From: Metabacillus sp. FJAT-52054
GTDB taxonomy: Bacteria > Bacillota > Bacilli > Bacillales > Bacillaceae
DNA: 64,000 bases
Direction of reading: 5' to 3'
NCBI RefSeq assembly: GCF_037201815.1
Contig: NZ_CP147407.1
Span: 2,116,723-2,180,722, forward strand
This document shows positions 16,410 through 24,591 of this stretch, piece after piece. The position numbers and the translations under genes were made by a program. The notes under the pieces are model-generated. The model searched no databases. It saw only the letters and a list, made by a program, of their open reading frames with translations, and had not been told where the DNA came from. Each line of letters opens with the position of its first letter. Position 1 is the stretch's first letter.

Positions 16410-16640
16410 TATGTATGTCTCCTTTATCTTCAATCTTCCTTGCTGCATATCTATCTTACACGTATTATGCTCGTTCGTCATGACTTTGCTTTATTTTGAA
16501 GCACTGTTTAACTTGGCTGCTGAGATTGGAATTTGTTCTATGCAGCGGGCTGCCCGCTGTCAGCGTAGAGGAAAATTAAGCCAATGGACCAAATCGTTTT
16601 CGTTCAAAAAAACGATTTAAGAACAGCAACCATTTAAAAT

Positions 16641-16666
16641 AGCCGGCTCCGAAAATGGAACCGGCT
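16641..16666 (-). terminator. Terminator of the proline operon
   Basis: AGCCGGCTCC pairs with GGAACCGGCT with one mismatch around a 6-base loop; ATTTTAAAT follows on the minus strand, 9 bases after proA. Confidence 0.75.
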
Positions 16667-16674
16667 GGCGGATG

Positions 16675-17937
16675 CTATCTGATTTGACCATTCCCTTTAA
16701 GCTTGAGCTTTGTCGTAGTTAATGCCGGAAGACCCATCGGACCTCTTGCATGGAGCTTTTGTGTCGAGATGCCGATCTCTGCTCCAAAGCCTAATGCACT
16801 CCCATCAGTGAACCGTGTTGAAGCGTTGTGATAAACAGCCGCTGCGTCCACCCTGTTAAGAAATTCTTCGGCGGAATCTGCATCCTCTGTAATGATTGCT
16901 TCGGAATGCTTCGTTCCATACCGGTCAATATGATGAATCGCATCCTCCATATTTTCAGCTGTTTTCACTGCAACATCCAAGCTTAAATATTCATCTGCCC
17001 AGTCCGGCTCTCCGGCTGCGGCGGCTCCATCCAAAACATTCATTGCCGCTTGATCAGCATGAACTTTAATCTTATTTCTCTTAAGTGTCTCATTCAATAT
17101 GTCTTTATTAGCAGAGAGCCATTCTTTATGAACAATGATCGTCTCAGCAGCGTTACAAACAGCAGGACGGTCTGTCTTAGCATTCACGATAATGGATAAT
17201 GCTTTTTCACTATCTGCGTGTTTGTCGACATAAATGTGGCAATTGCCGACTCCTGTCTCCAGCACAGGTACAGTAGCATTTTCCACGACCGCATGGATCA
17301 ATGCTCCGCCTCCGCGCGGAATGAGAACATCAATGTATTCTTTCATTGTAAATAGCTCCTGTGCTGCTTTACGGTCTGTGCTTGAAATAAACTGGACTGC
17401 GTCTTCCGGAATGTCCGTTTTGGATAATCCCTGATGCAGAATATTTACAATCGCTTGATTGGAGTAAAGAGCAGAGGAACCGCCTTTTAGCACAATCGCA
17501 TTGCCTGATTTAAGCGCAAGCCCTGCAGCATCGGCTGTTACGTTTGGTCTGGCTTCATAAATCATCCCGATTACTCCTAAAGGAACGGAAACTTTTTCAG
17601 CCGACAGTCCGTTATCAAGCTCCCACTTTTCCTGTATTATACCTGCAGGATCTTCAAGATCGATAAGCTTTCTAAGCCCCCCGGAAAGTTCTTTGATTCT
17701 TGATTCACTCAATTTTAAACGGTCCATATACGCTTCGTCGTACCCTTTTTTTCTTCCCGCCTCAAGATCTTTTGCATTTTCGTCTAGAATGTACGGGATG
17801 TTAGCTTCTAATTCATCAGCGAGTTTTTCCAAAGCACGGTCTTTCGTTTTCGTATCCAGCATCTTTAAAACATTTGCTGCTTTTTTTGCCTTAATCGCCT
17901 GGTCCTCTACTGTTTGACTTTCCATTAATAAAGTCAT
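16675..17937 (-). CDS. proA: Glutamate-5-semialdehyde dehydrogenase (gamma-glutamyl phosphate reductase)
   Basis: Second enzyme of proline synthesis: reduces gamma-glutamyl phosphate to glutamate semialdehyde with NADPH. The 420-residue protein shows the ALDH-fold N-domain, VPLGVIGMIYEARPNV (about residues 119-134), LKGGSSA, the VETGVGNCH stretch, the PAVCNAAET motif with the catalytic Cys, and LGFGAEIGIS-type C-terminal residues. GGGAGG precedes the first ATG by 9 bases. It is the last gene of proC-proB-proA, 18 bases after proB. Confidence 0.97.
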   Translation of the reverse strand: MTLLMESQTVEDQAIKAKKAANVLKMLDTKTKDRALEKLADELEANIPYILDENAKDLEAGRKKGYDEAYMDRLKLSESRIKELSGGLRKLIDLEDPAGIIQEKWELDNGLSAEKVSVPLGVIGMIYEARPNVTADAAGLALKSGNAIVLKGGSSALYSNQAIVNILHQGLSKTDIPEDAVQFISSTDRKAAQELFTMKEYIDVLIPRGGGALIHAVVENATVPVLETGVGNCHIYVDKHADSEKALSIIVNAKTDRPAVCNAAETIIVHKEWLSANKDILNETLKRNKIKVHADQAAMNVLDGAAAAGEPDWADEYLSLDVAVKTAENMEDAIHHIDRYGTKHSEAIITEDADSAEEFLNRVDAAAVYHNASTRFTDGSALGFGAEIGISTQKLHARGPMGLPALTTTKLKLKGNGQIR

Positions 17938-17955
17938 CCAATTCCTCCCATCAGA

Positions 17956-19080
17956 TTATACGCCCGCTGGCATAGGAAAATCCAGCCGGCAGACTAAGCC
18001 TTCGCTGTCCACTATTGCTTTTGCATTCCCATCCATTCCTGTTACATCCAAGCCTCGGAAATTTGAAAGCTGTTCAGATGAATAGTTGACGATACCGAGT
18101 CCTATTTCCTCTCCCCGATCATCTTTAAGTCTCACAACGGCACCATGCTTAAATCGGCCTGATACGTTTAAGACGTGCTGAGCATGCAGTTCACCTGAAT
18201 GCTCTACTATAGCGGTTTTTGCTTTATCATTGACGGTTACGCTTCCCTCTGGTCCTGAATTAAAGGCAATCCATTGCTTGCGGTGATCCAAACCGTCACC
18301 TGCCATGCTTGGATTAAAATAGGTTCCTTTAGCAGTACCGCTGACTGCATCCCCAATCAATCCTTTTATTCCCGATTTCCCTAGAAAAGCCGGGATTCCT
18401 GAAGCCATCGTGATTTTAAATGCTTCAATTTTAGACTTCATCCCGCCTGTTCCTACACCGGTCCCTGGATCACCGGCAGAATCCTCAATCTCGGATGTGA
18501 TTTCATGCACATTTAATAGAAGTTCTGCATGCGGATTTTTCCTGGGATCACTATCATATAATCCGTCTATATCCGACATGATGATGAGCTGATCTGCATC
18601 CACTAACCCTGCCACCTTAGCGGAGAGAGTGTCATTGTCTCCGAACTTCAACCGGTCAATTGTGACTGTATCATTCTCATTTACTATCGGAACAATGCCT
18701 CGATCCAGCAGAATTTTTAATGTATTTCGCGCATTCATATATCTTTTCTCATCAGAAAAGTCACTTCTCGTTATGAGAATTTGGGAAGCCACATATCCAT
18801 GGGACAGGAAGTATTCCGAGTACGCCTCCATCAGCAGGCCCTGACCAATGGATGCTGCTGCCTGCTTCTCTGTTAATGCCGTCGGCCGGTCTACACAGCC
18901 AAGCTTGCGATATCCTGCCGCTACTGCTCCTGAAGATACGAGGAGAACTTCGTGTCCTTCTTCCTTTAATTCCACAACTTCCTCTACAATTCTTTTCAGC
19001 TTCCTTCTGCTGATTTCTCCGTGAAGACTGGTTAAAGAGCTGCTTCCAATTTTAATGACAATGCGTTTTTTATTAGTCAA
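17956..19080 (-). CDS. proB: Glutamate 5-kinase with PUA domain
   Basis: Phosphorylates glutamate, the first and feedback-controlled step of proline synthesis. The 374-residue protein has the amino acid kinase domain (IVIKIGSSSLT at 8-18, VSSGAVAAG near 50, NENDTV near 135, GTGGMKSKIEA near 212) and a C-terminal PUA domain from about residue 275. The PUA domain is common in full-length ProB. Upstream proC ends 18 bases away and proA follows 18 bases on, giving one tight operon. Confidence 0.97.
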   Translation of the reverse strand: MTNKKRIVIKIGSSSLTSLHGEISRRKLKRIVEEVVELKEEGHEVLLVSSGAVAAGYRKLGCVDRPTALTEKQAAASIGQGLLMEAYSEYFLSHGYVASQILITRSDFSDEKRYMNARNTLKILLDRGIVPIVNENDTVTIDRLKFGDNDTLSAKVAGLVDADQLIIMSDIDGLYDSDPRKNPHAELLLNVHEITSEIEDSAGDPGTGVGTGGMKSKIEAFKITMASGIPAFLGKSGIKGLIGDAVSGTAKGTYFNPSMAGDGLDHRKQWIAFNSGPEGSVTVNDKAKTAIVEHSGELHAQHVLNVSGRFKHGAVVRLKDDRGEEIGLGIVNYSSEQLSNFRGLDVTGMDGNAKAIVDSEGLVCRLDFPMPAGV

Positions 19081-19098
19081 CTGTGATCACTCCTATGA

Positions 19099-19938
19099 TT
19101 ACTTAACCAAAATCGCTTCCTCTAATTGTTCACTCATTTCTTTAGACCGTTCAGCGGCTGATAAAATCGCTTGTGCGATTGCATGGCCGCCTCCGTTAAA
19201 TTTAAAGGCTTCAAGTCCGGCTGCTGTGGTTCCATTTGGAGACGTAACGTTTTCCCTAAGCTGTGCCGGTGTTTCCTCCCTGCTCATCATCATTTTCGCT
19301 GCCCCTAAAATTGTCTGGGCTCCTGCTTTCCTGGCCATTTCAGGGTCCATTCCATTTTCTTCTGCTGTTTTTTCAATGCTTTCCATTAAATAATAGAAGT
19401 AAGCGGGACCGCTGCCTGCAATTCCGGTAAATAAATCCATCTGGGTTTCTTTTATTACAAATACCTTTCCAATAGATGCCATTAATTCCTCCGCCATCCA
19501 AACGTTTTCCATTGAAACATTCGGACTTGGCGATAACGCTGTGGCTGACTCTCCTATCATGCTCGATGTATTTGGCATCACTCTGATTACCTGCTGTCCG
19601 CCGTGAAGGCATGCTTCAATAAACTGATTGGATATTCCCGCGAGAACCGACAAAATGGTTTGTTCCGGCTGAATTTTTTCTTTAAGCGGCTTCATAGCTT
19701 TTTCTGCATCCTTAGGCTTCATAGCCAGGATAAATGCATCCATTTCTTCATATGGCAGTTCTTCTGTATGCATGGCTTGTATTCCGTATTTTAGAACTAG
19801 CTCTTCTCTTCTTTCACGATTGGTTCTATTTGTTACATAAATATTTTCCCTTTTTACTGTGCGTGATTCCGTTATGCCCGATATCATGGCTTCAGCCATA
19901 GATCCTGCCCCTATAAATGCAATTTTTATTTCCTTCAT
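19099..19938 (-). CDS. proC: Pyrroline-5-carboxylate reductase
   Basis: Last step of proline synthesis, reducing P5C with NADPH. The 279-residue protein has FIGAGSMAEAMISG (dinucleotide loop), AMKPKD, VRVMPNTSS and the C-terminal P5CR signature LRENVTSPNGTTAAGLEAF. It starts at the ATG at 19938 after AGGGGG; the frame to 19983 is an overrun. As first gene of proC-proB-proA it probably carries the promoter. No T-box leader (as known for proline genes in B. subtilis) is visible upstream. Confidence 0.96.
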   Translation of the reverse strand: MKEIKIAFIGAGSMAEAMISGITESRTVKRENIYVTNRTNRERREELVLKYGIQAMHTEELPYEEMDAFILAMKPKDAEKAMKPLKEKIQPEQTILSVLAGISNQFIEACLHGGQQVIRVMPNTSSMIGESATALSPSPNVSMENVWMAEELMASIGKVFVIKETQMDLFTGIAGSGPAYFYYLMESIEKTAEENGMDPEMARKAGAQTILGAAKMMMSREETPAQLRENVTSPNGTTAAGLEAFKFNGGGHAIAQAILSAAERSKEMSEQLEEAILVK

Positions 19939-20317
19939 AATATTGACCCCCTGTTTGCACCTAATTAAATCAACTTTTAACAAGATTTTATTGAATGGAT
20001 TTTTTTAAGGTAAAGCGGATTACGATCCATTTCTCTTAAGGCACATTTACGCTGTTTTCACTGTTCGCATTTTGTTCGTATAATTAATTAACGTTACCTA
20101 TCGTAACATGACCGCAAATAGTGTCAAGGCGGCAAAAATCCTCTAATAACCGAGTATTTATATGATGCACATACGAGTAAGCGCTTGCAAATTCCTATTT
20201 AATTCTTAATGTTCTGATATTTAGCGACCGCTCTTCCAGTTGATTTCAGCTTAAGATTTCAGCAGGGCAGCCGTTTACCTTTCCATACTTCCTACCGAGA
20301 TTCTCTTTATTCTTAAG
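19939..20317. other. Intergenic region upstream of proC
   Basis: An AT-rich stretch with no convincing gene. It holds an inverted repeat GTTAC-CTATC-GTAAC (within 20092-20112) about 160 bases before proC. No AGGGTGG-type T-box motif is visible on the minus strand. I cannot place a clear promoter. Confidence 0.4.
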
Positions 20318-20503
20318 CACTGTTAAACTTTGCTGTTGATTGCAGTTAGCAGGCGTTCGCTTATCCTTGGGCGGGCGGTGAGCCTCCTCGCCGCTTTGCG
20401 CCTGCGGGGTCCCACCTGTCCCGCTGCTCTTAGCTCGGAGTCTCACGCCTTCCACTCCAATCAACAGGTGTAAAATATCAACACCATGCTTTAACATAGC
20501 CTA
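20318..20503. repeat. Dispersed intergenic repeat, long copy
   Basis: Starts TAAGCACTGTTAAACTTTGC, has a GC-rich palindromic core GGGCGGGCGGTGAGCCTCC...CACCTGTCCCGCTGC, then ACTCCAATCAACAGGTG and AACACCATGCTTTAACATAGCC. It is the closest relative of the copy at 8825-9005. An 83-codon frame across it is incidental. Confidence 0.85.
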
Positions 20504-20524
20504 TTCTTAAAAAATGGCAAAAAA

Positions 20525-20552
20525 AAATAAACGGCCAATTGGCCGTTTATTT
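20525..20552 (-). terminator. Terminator of ydjO
   Basis: AAATAAACGGCC-AATT-GGCCGTTTATTT is a perfect 12-bp stem with a 4-base loop, 4 bases past the stop, with T-rich sequence beyond. Confidence 0.9.
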
Positions 20553-20556
20553 TAAA

Positions 20557-20754
20557 TTAAAAGGATGAGCATGGATTGTCGACTACTTGAAGCTCTTTTG
20601 TCTGGGTAGCCATTGGGCTTTTACAGATCGGGCATAACGGCTCATCACTGCTTTTAAAGTTATCCCGAACCCAGCAATTGCAATTGTCAGCTGTACAAGT
20701 CCAGATTTTCGTATCTTTTGTAATAATTTCCTCAACCGGTTTTTTATTATACAA
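20557..20754 (-). CDS. ydjO: YdjO-like small zinc-ribbon protein (cold-inducible family)
   Basis: A 65-residue protein with C-x(4)-C in WTCTADNCNCW and C-x-x-C in PLCPICKS, a small zinc-ribbon layout matching B. subtilis YdjO, described as cold-inducible; its function is unknown. The frame opens at a TTG at 20760, but AGGAGGG lies only 2-3 bases before it; the TTG at 20754 has normal spacing. A structured element and terminator lie directly upstream, suggesting expression is decided in the leader. Confidence 0.8.
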   Translation of the reverse strand: MYNKKPVEEIITKDTKIWTCTADNCNCWVRDNFKSSDEPLCPICKSPMATQTKELQVVDNPCSSF

Positions 20755-20785
20755 GAACAAAACCCTCCTTTTATACCTCTAACTA

Positions 20786-20990
20786 AAAAGCTACCCATAA
20801 AAGGCAGCTTTTATTACTCGCAATTTCCGCAATACGTGAGATTATGAAGCGGCTTCTTAGACTGGAGAATAAATCTCCAAAAACCAAAACAACGAAAGCC
20901 CTGCCTCTCTTTCATCCTTACGGCTCCTAGGCCGTGCCAGTATGAATCAGTTGTTTGGATAAACCAAAAACATCATTTTGAAAAAGGTTT
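20786..20990 (-). ncRNA. Structured leader or small RNA ending in a terminator, upstream of ydjO
   Basis: On the minus strand CCAAACAAC pairs with GTTGTTTTGG as an outer stem. Inside, TTCAT pairs with ATGAA and ACGGC with GCCGT as nested helices. A second hairpin TGGAGA/TCTCCA follows, and the element ends in AAAAGCT/AGCTTTT with an inner CC/GG and TTTTT (20786-20812), an intrinsic terminator 26 bases before the ydjO ribosome site. This is the architecture of a riboswitch, attenuator or processed small RNA. I do not recognise a known class. Confidence 0.5.
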
Positions 20991-21201
20991 CTTGTTAAGC
21001 AGATAAACTGAAGATAAGCTCTTGGAGGGAAAGAATGCGGTGAAAAAAGATATTTCTTCGTTTATTTCTAATAGCTAAATGTACTTAACGTACTCTCAAG
21101 TCTAACATCGAGTCGATCAAAATTAATTATATACCTGAATCCTGAAAATGTCAATAGGCCGATGATCTTCGCTTGTTAGCGCAGAACAACGGCCAGACAA
21201 T

Positions 21202-21999
21202 TCAAGATAACGATTTCCTGTTAACAGCAGTAATTGCATCTTGAATCATTTCTTTGTATTTCCTCTCTTCTAATACTTTAATTCCCTCAGCTGTAGATCC
21301 TCCAGGAGTTGTTACTTGTTCCCTTAAAGCAGAAGGATTTCCGTTTGCCATCAGCATAGCAGCTGAACCGGAGATCATCTGAGTGACAAGCTTTTCCGCC
21401 TTGCTTTCAGAAATCCCATATTCTTTTGCTTTCTCAATCAGCACTTCAGCAAACAAATAAGCAAATGCAGGCGCACTTCCTGTAATTGCTGTTAAATGAT
21501 GAATTTCTTCCTCCGTACATTCTTCAGCCTGTCCAATTGCATCAAGAAGCAGCTTAAGACTTTTTTCCTGCAGGGCATTAAGCGGCTTTTTCCCTTTGCA
21601 GTACAAAGACATGCTTTCTCCGATAGATGATGCCGTGTTCGGCATAATCCAGCTGACTGCTGATTCGGGCAAAGCCGACTCCATTTTTGATGGACCGATT
21701 CCAGCGGCGATTGTCACGATCAATTGCCCGCTGACAAGGCTTCGAAGCTTCATAAAAACTTCCTCATGTTCTTCAGGTGGCATAGCCAGAACGACGGTGT
21801 CTGCTTCGTGAATTTTTTCCTGCCATTGAAAGACCGTTTCTGCACCATATTGTTTTTTCAGCCTTTCCAGCCTCATGATATTCGATTGGTTTGAAACGAT
21901 AATCCGTTCTATTTCATTTTCTTTTTTTGCTCGTAAACCAGCAATAATGGCCTCTGCCATTCGGCCTGCCCCAATAAATAAAATAGTCGGCTTTTCCAC
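21202..21999 (-). CDS. Second pyrroline-5-carboxylate reductase (ProG type)
   Basis: The 265-residue protein has FIGAGRMAEAIIAG at the N-terminus, AMPPEEHEE where proC has AMKPKD, WIMPNTASS and the C-terminal signature LREQVTTPGGSTAEGIKVLEE. It is therefore a P5C reductase paralogue, probably of the B. subtilis ProG class, though the related ComER group cannot be excluded. It is separated from proC-proB-proA by ydjO and 1.2 kb, so it is likely regulated separately. Confidence 0.85.
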   Translation of the reverse strand: MEKPTILFIGAGRMAEAIIAGLRAKKENEIERIIVSNQSNIMRLERLKKQYGAETVFQWQEKIHEADTVVLAMPPEEHEEVFMKLRSLVSGQLIVTIAAGIGPSKMESALPESAVSWIMPNTASSIGESMSLYCKGKKPLNALQEKSLKLLLDAIGQAEECTEEEIHHLTAITGSAPAFAYLFAEVLIEKAKEYGISESKAEKLVTQMISGSAAMLMANGNPSALREQVTTPGGSTAEGIKVLEERKYKEMIQDAITAVNRKSLS

Positions 22000-22260
22000 T
22001 CATTCCACTCTCTCTTCACATTAGTAATAGTTGAAAAAATTATATCATGAAAGTGTCTATCGGTCATTATTTCTTAAAATTAATACAGATCAACTAAAAA
22101 CATTAATACAGTTTTCAGCTGTATTGCAATCTTTCCTTCTTACAGCAAACATAAGTACAACAGGATCAAACATGTTCTTTATAACTAACCCTTTTCCACA
22201 GTCAATCATTCGCTGTGCATAACTTTATATTCATAAATATATTTATGAAATACCATTAAA

Positions 22261-22280
22261 AAAAAGCCCTGAAATGGGCT
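22261..22280 (-). terminator. Terminator of the lacI-type gene
   Basis: AGCCC-TGAAAT-GGGCT, which includes the last base of the stop codon, followed on the minus strand by TTTTTTT. Confidence 0.7.
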
Positions 22281-23275
22281 CAAATCGTTGGTTTGATGGC
22301 TGCTACACTCTCTCTGCTGATGATCTCATATCCTGATACCATTTTTTTCTGAATGGTTCTTCCTTCAATGAGACTGACGATAGAATATGCAGCATTTAAT
22401 CCAACATCAAAATAGTGAAAACTGACCGTGGTAAGGCCAGGATGAACCATTTCGGATATCCGGTATCCTCCGAATCCCGCAACAGATAAATCTCTTGGAA
22501 TGGCAAGTTTCTTTTCTTGTATAGCTTTCATTGCGCCAAGTGCCATGTTATCTGTAGAACAGACGATAATGTCCGGTAAACCCTCACTTAAAGCTTTATC
22601 TGTTTCCAGTCTGGATTTTTCCATTGAAAAGTCCGCTTCCAAAGCCTTTACTGAATGGGGACCGCTGTCTTTCAAAGCATCCATAAAACCGCGTTTCCTT
22701 TTTTGGCCAACCGCTTCATCCTGTTCACTTACCCCGATAAACAAAATGTTCCTGTGTCCCTTTTTATAAACAAATTTCCCAAGGTCATATCCTGCTTCAT
22801 AATCGGCATGAATAATGGAATGATAATAGTTGCTTTCCTGCCCAATGATTAAGGAAGGAATGCCCGCATCCTCAAATGCACCATGATGTTCTTTTGTAAT
22901 TTTTGTAGCCATTAAAATGATACCGGCTACTTTTTGCCGTGCAAAAGCATAAATATTTTCGATTTCTCTCTCCTGAACCTGATCGGTATTGGCAACAAGC
23001 ATTTGAAACCCAAGCTCCTTAAGTCTTTCATCAATGCCCATCAGCATCTTGGTCATCGTATAAGAATCAAGCCTCGGAATAATAACTCCAATAAAATTTG
23101 TCTTTTTCTGTTTCAAACTTTGAGCAAACGCATTAGGTTCAAACTTTGTTTCAGTAATAGCATTTTGAATTTTCTGGGCTGTTGCCGCGCTTACGTAGCC
23201 GCCATTTAAATATCTAGAGACGGTACTTTTGGATACATTGGCCATATTGGCAATATCGGATATGGTCGTTCTCAA
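22280..23275 (-). CDS. LacI-family transcriptional regulator
   Basis: A 331-residue repressor-type protein: N-terminal LacI helix-turn-helix (TISDIANMANVSKSTVSRYLNGG, about residues 3-25, with the hinge reaching about 58), then a periplasmic-binding-like sugar domain with IIPRLDSYT, VCSTDNMALG and a GFGGYRISE segment. It resembles sucrose/maltodextrin repressors of the ScrR/MsmR type. No carbohydrate operon adjoins it, so it acts in trans or its target was lost. The SD is GAGGGGGAGGGG. Confidence 0.92.
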   Translation of the reverse strand: MRTTISDIANMANVSKSTVSRYLNGGYVSAATAQKIQNAITETKFEPNAFAQSLKQKKTNFIGVIIPRLDSYTMTKMLMGIDERLKELGFQMLVANTDQVQEREIENIYAFARQKVAGIILMATKITKEHHGAFEDAGIPSLIIGQESNYYHSIIHADYEAGYDLGKFVYKKGHRNILFIGVSEQDEAVGQKRKRGFMDALKDSGPHSVKALEADFSMEKSRLETDKALSEGLPDIIVCSTDNMALGAMKAIQEKKLAIPRDLSVAGFGGYRISEMVHPGLTTVSFHYFDVGLNAAYSIVSLIEGRTIQKKMVSGYEIISRESVAAIKPTI

Positions 23276-23338
23276 ATAATCCCCTCCCCCTCTTTGAATA
23301 TCTTCTCATAGTCATGTAGTTTATATCATTACCAGCGA

Positions 23339-23367
23339 AAAAGACAAGCATCCATCACTTGTCTTTT
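23339..23367 (-). terminator. Terminator of the PAS-STAS gene
   Basis: AAAAGACAAG/CTTGTCTTTT, a 10-bp stem with a 9-base loop, followed on the minus strand by a T tract. It lies about 100 bases past the stop; the palindrome at 23371 falls between the two. Confidence 0.8.
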
Positions 23368-23370
23368 GTT

Positions 23371-23399
23371 TACATAATTAAATTATGTACTAAATACCC
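23371..23399 (+). other. Ter-like / palindromic site
   Basis: TACATAATTAAAT then TATGTACTAAATACCC fits the recalled B. subtilis Ter consensus at 19 of 24 defined positions, with TATGTACYAAAT exact. Its left part is also a perfect 19-bp palindrome (TACATAATT-A-AATTATGTA). GTTTACATAA resembles the XerD arm of Firmicute dif. Polarity is opposite to the two sites at 14 kb, which makes a normal fork-trap role doubtful. Confidence 0.4.
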
Positions 23400-23469
23400 T
23401 GAACCAAGAGATATACGTTACAATCGATTTAACATCTTAAAATCCACAAAAATGTTTTTTTATGAAAAA

Positions 23470-24240
23470 TTATGATTTAACCAAGGTGTATCCAAGATTT
23501 TTCAACACATATCCCATTCCCTGTTTAAACGAAGGAAATGCTTTTATGGAAAGTCCGTATCCCCTGCTGATCATTTGCCGGGCCATGCCTGGCTTTAATC
23601 CTACGCAAATGGCTTCTGTTCCCATTAGATTTAGTGCCTGAACGAGCTGCTCCAGCTTATCAATAACAGCCTCATCGGGTACAGAATACATTTCCGAGAA
23701 ATCAAAAAGTATGTATTCTGCTTGATTAGCACCAGCAAAGGACAATAATTTCCCTGTCATGTGTTCTATCCTTTGCTCGGATAAAAAACCAGTAATAGCC
23801 GCAAGAAATGTATGATCAATCATAGTACCTATGATTGGCGTGTATAATTCCTCCATTAGCTTCCTTCCAGAAAGCAATTCGTTTTCGTAATCGGTTACAT
23901 CTTTCCAGGTAAGAATATACCCCCTGCTTTCCGGAAGCCTGTCAACAACGATATGTGCAGAGAAGGTTTGAAACAGGTGTATAGTCGAAGTATACGGCAA
24001 AGGACCATGTTCAATTATCCGGATTTGATCTGCCCTGTGAAAGGATTTCAAATTCATCCCCATAAACGAATCTGCATCCTCAAGGTTCATATGCGGGGCG
24101 ACGGTATTTAATAAATCCCCAGCACATTCGTTAAACCATGTAATATTTAATTCATCATCTGTTAAAATTAGTGACTCTCCTACACGATTCAGAAGTTCAA
24201 TCGAATGTATCCCTTCCAGTAAATCCTTCTTCAGCTCCAA
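23470..24240 (-). CDS. PAS-STAS domain protein (RsbR-like)
   Basis: The 256-residue protein joins an N-terminal PAS-like sensor domain (about residues 10-115; ESLILTDDELNITWFNECAG) through a short linker to a C-terminal STAS domain (about 135-250), with TPIIGTMID, the strand YILFDFSEM and the loop toward AICVGLKP. This is the RsbR/stressosome arrangement, in which the STAS domain binds a partner-switching kinase or phosphatase. A PP2C-like phosphatase gene lies 350 bases upstream in the same direction. No RsbT-like kinase is in the window. Confidence 0.8.
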   Translation of the reverse strand: MELKKDLLEGIHSIELLNRVGESLILTDDELNITWFNECAGDLLNTVAPHMNLEDADSFMGMNLKSFHRADQIRIIEHGPLPYTSTIHLFQTFSAHIVVDRLPESRGYILTWKDVTDYENELLSGRKLMEELYTPIIGTMIDHTFLAAITGFLSEQRIEHMTGKLLSFAGANQAEYILFDFSEMYSVPDEAVIDKLEQLVQALNLMGTEAICVGLKPGMARQMISRGYGLSIKAFPSFKQGMGYVLKNLGYTLVKS

Positions 24241-24307
24241 CTTCCCAATCCCTCACTTTCATATATGGGCTATTCCTTTTTCAGGAGGAAGAGGGTATAT
24301 GTATGTA

Positions 24308-24511
24308 TTACGCCTCTTTAAAATAATCCTTGTAAAATCCGCTGACTTTGCCTGAATTGTCCACGACAAAATAAAATTCCTCAGTTTCATTTTTCACTTC
24401 ATATGTGCTGCCTGCTGTTAATGCACGGTTTACGATATATTTCTCTGCATCTGTGTGAATGCACGTCACTTTTTTTATCGTTTTTTTATCCTGCCAATTA
24501 AGATGATTCAT
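24308..24511 (-). CDS. DUF6501-like small protein
   Basis: A 67-residue protein with VTCIHTDAEKYIVNRALTAG, YEVKNETEEFYFVVDNSGKV and a FYKDYFKEA tail. The KNET-x-EFYFVVDNSGKV block matches, from memory, the DUF6501 family of Bacillaceae; no function known. It is soluble and probably a small beta fold. AAGGAGCGG precedes ATG. It lies between the PAS-STAS and PP2C-like genes, same strand. Confidence 0.65.
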   Translation of the reverse strand: MNHLNWQDKKTIKKVTCIHTDAEKYIVNRALTAGSTYEVKNETEEFYFVVDNSGKVSGFYKDYFKEA

Positions 24512-24591
24512 CGCTGTTCCGCTCCTTCAAAATATGTATTTCTTATGTATAGTTTATTATTATTTCAGCTGCATGGCAAACTGCCGGGTCA

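Noticed and set aside
19939..20317. T-box leader for the proline operon
   Set aside because: I looked for the AGGGTGG-type motif and a terminator on the minus strand and saw neither.
22031..22222. 63-residue plus-strand frame
   Set aside because: No ribosome site and AT-driven composition; regarded as chance.
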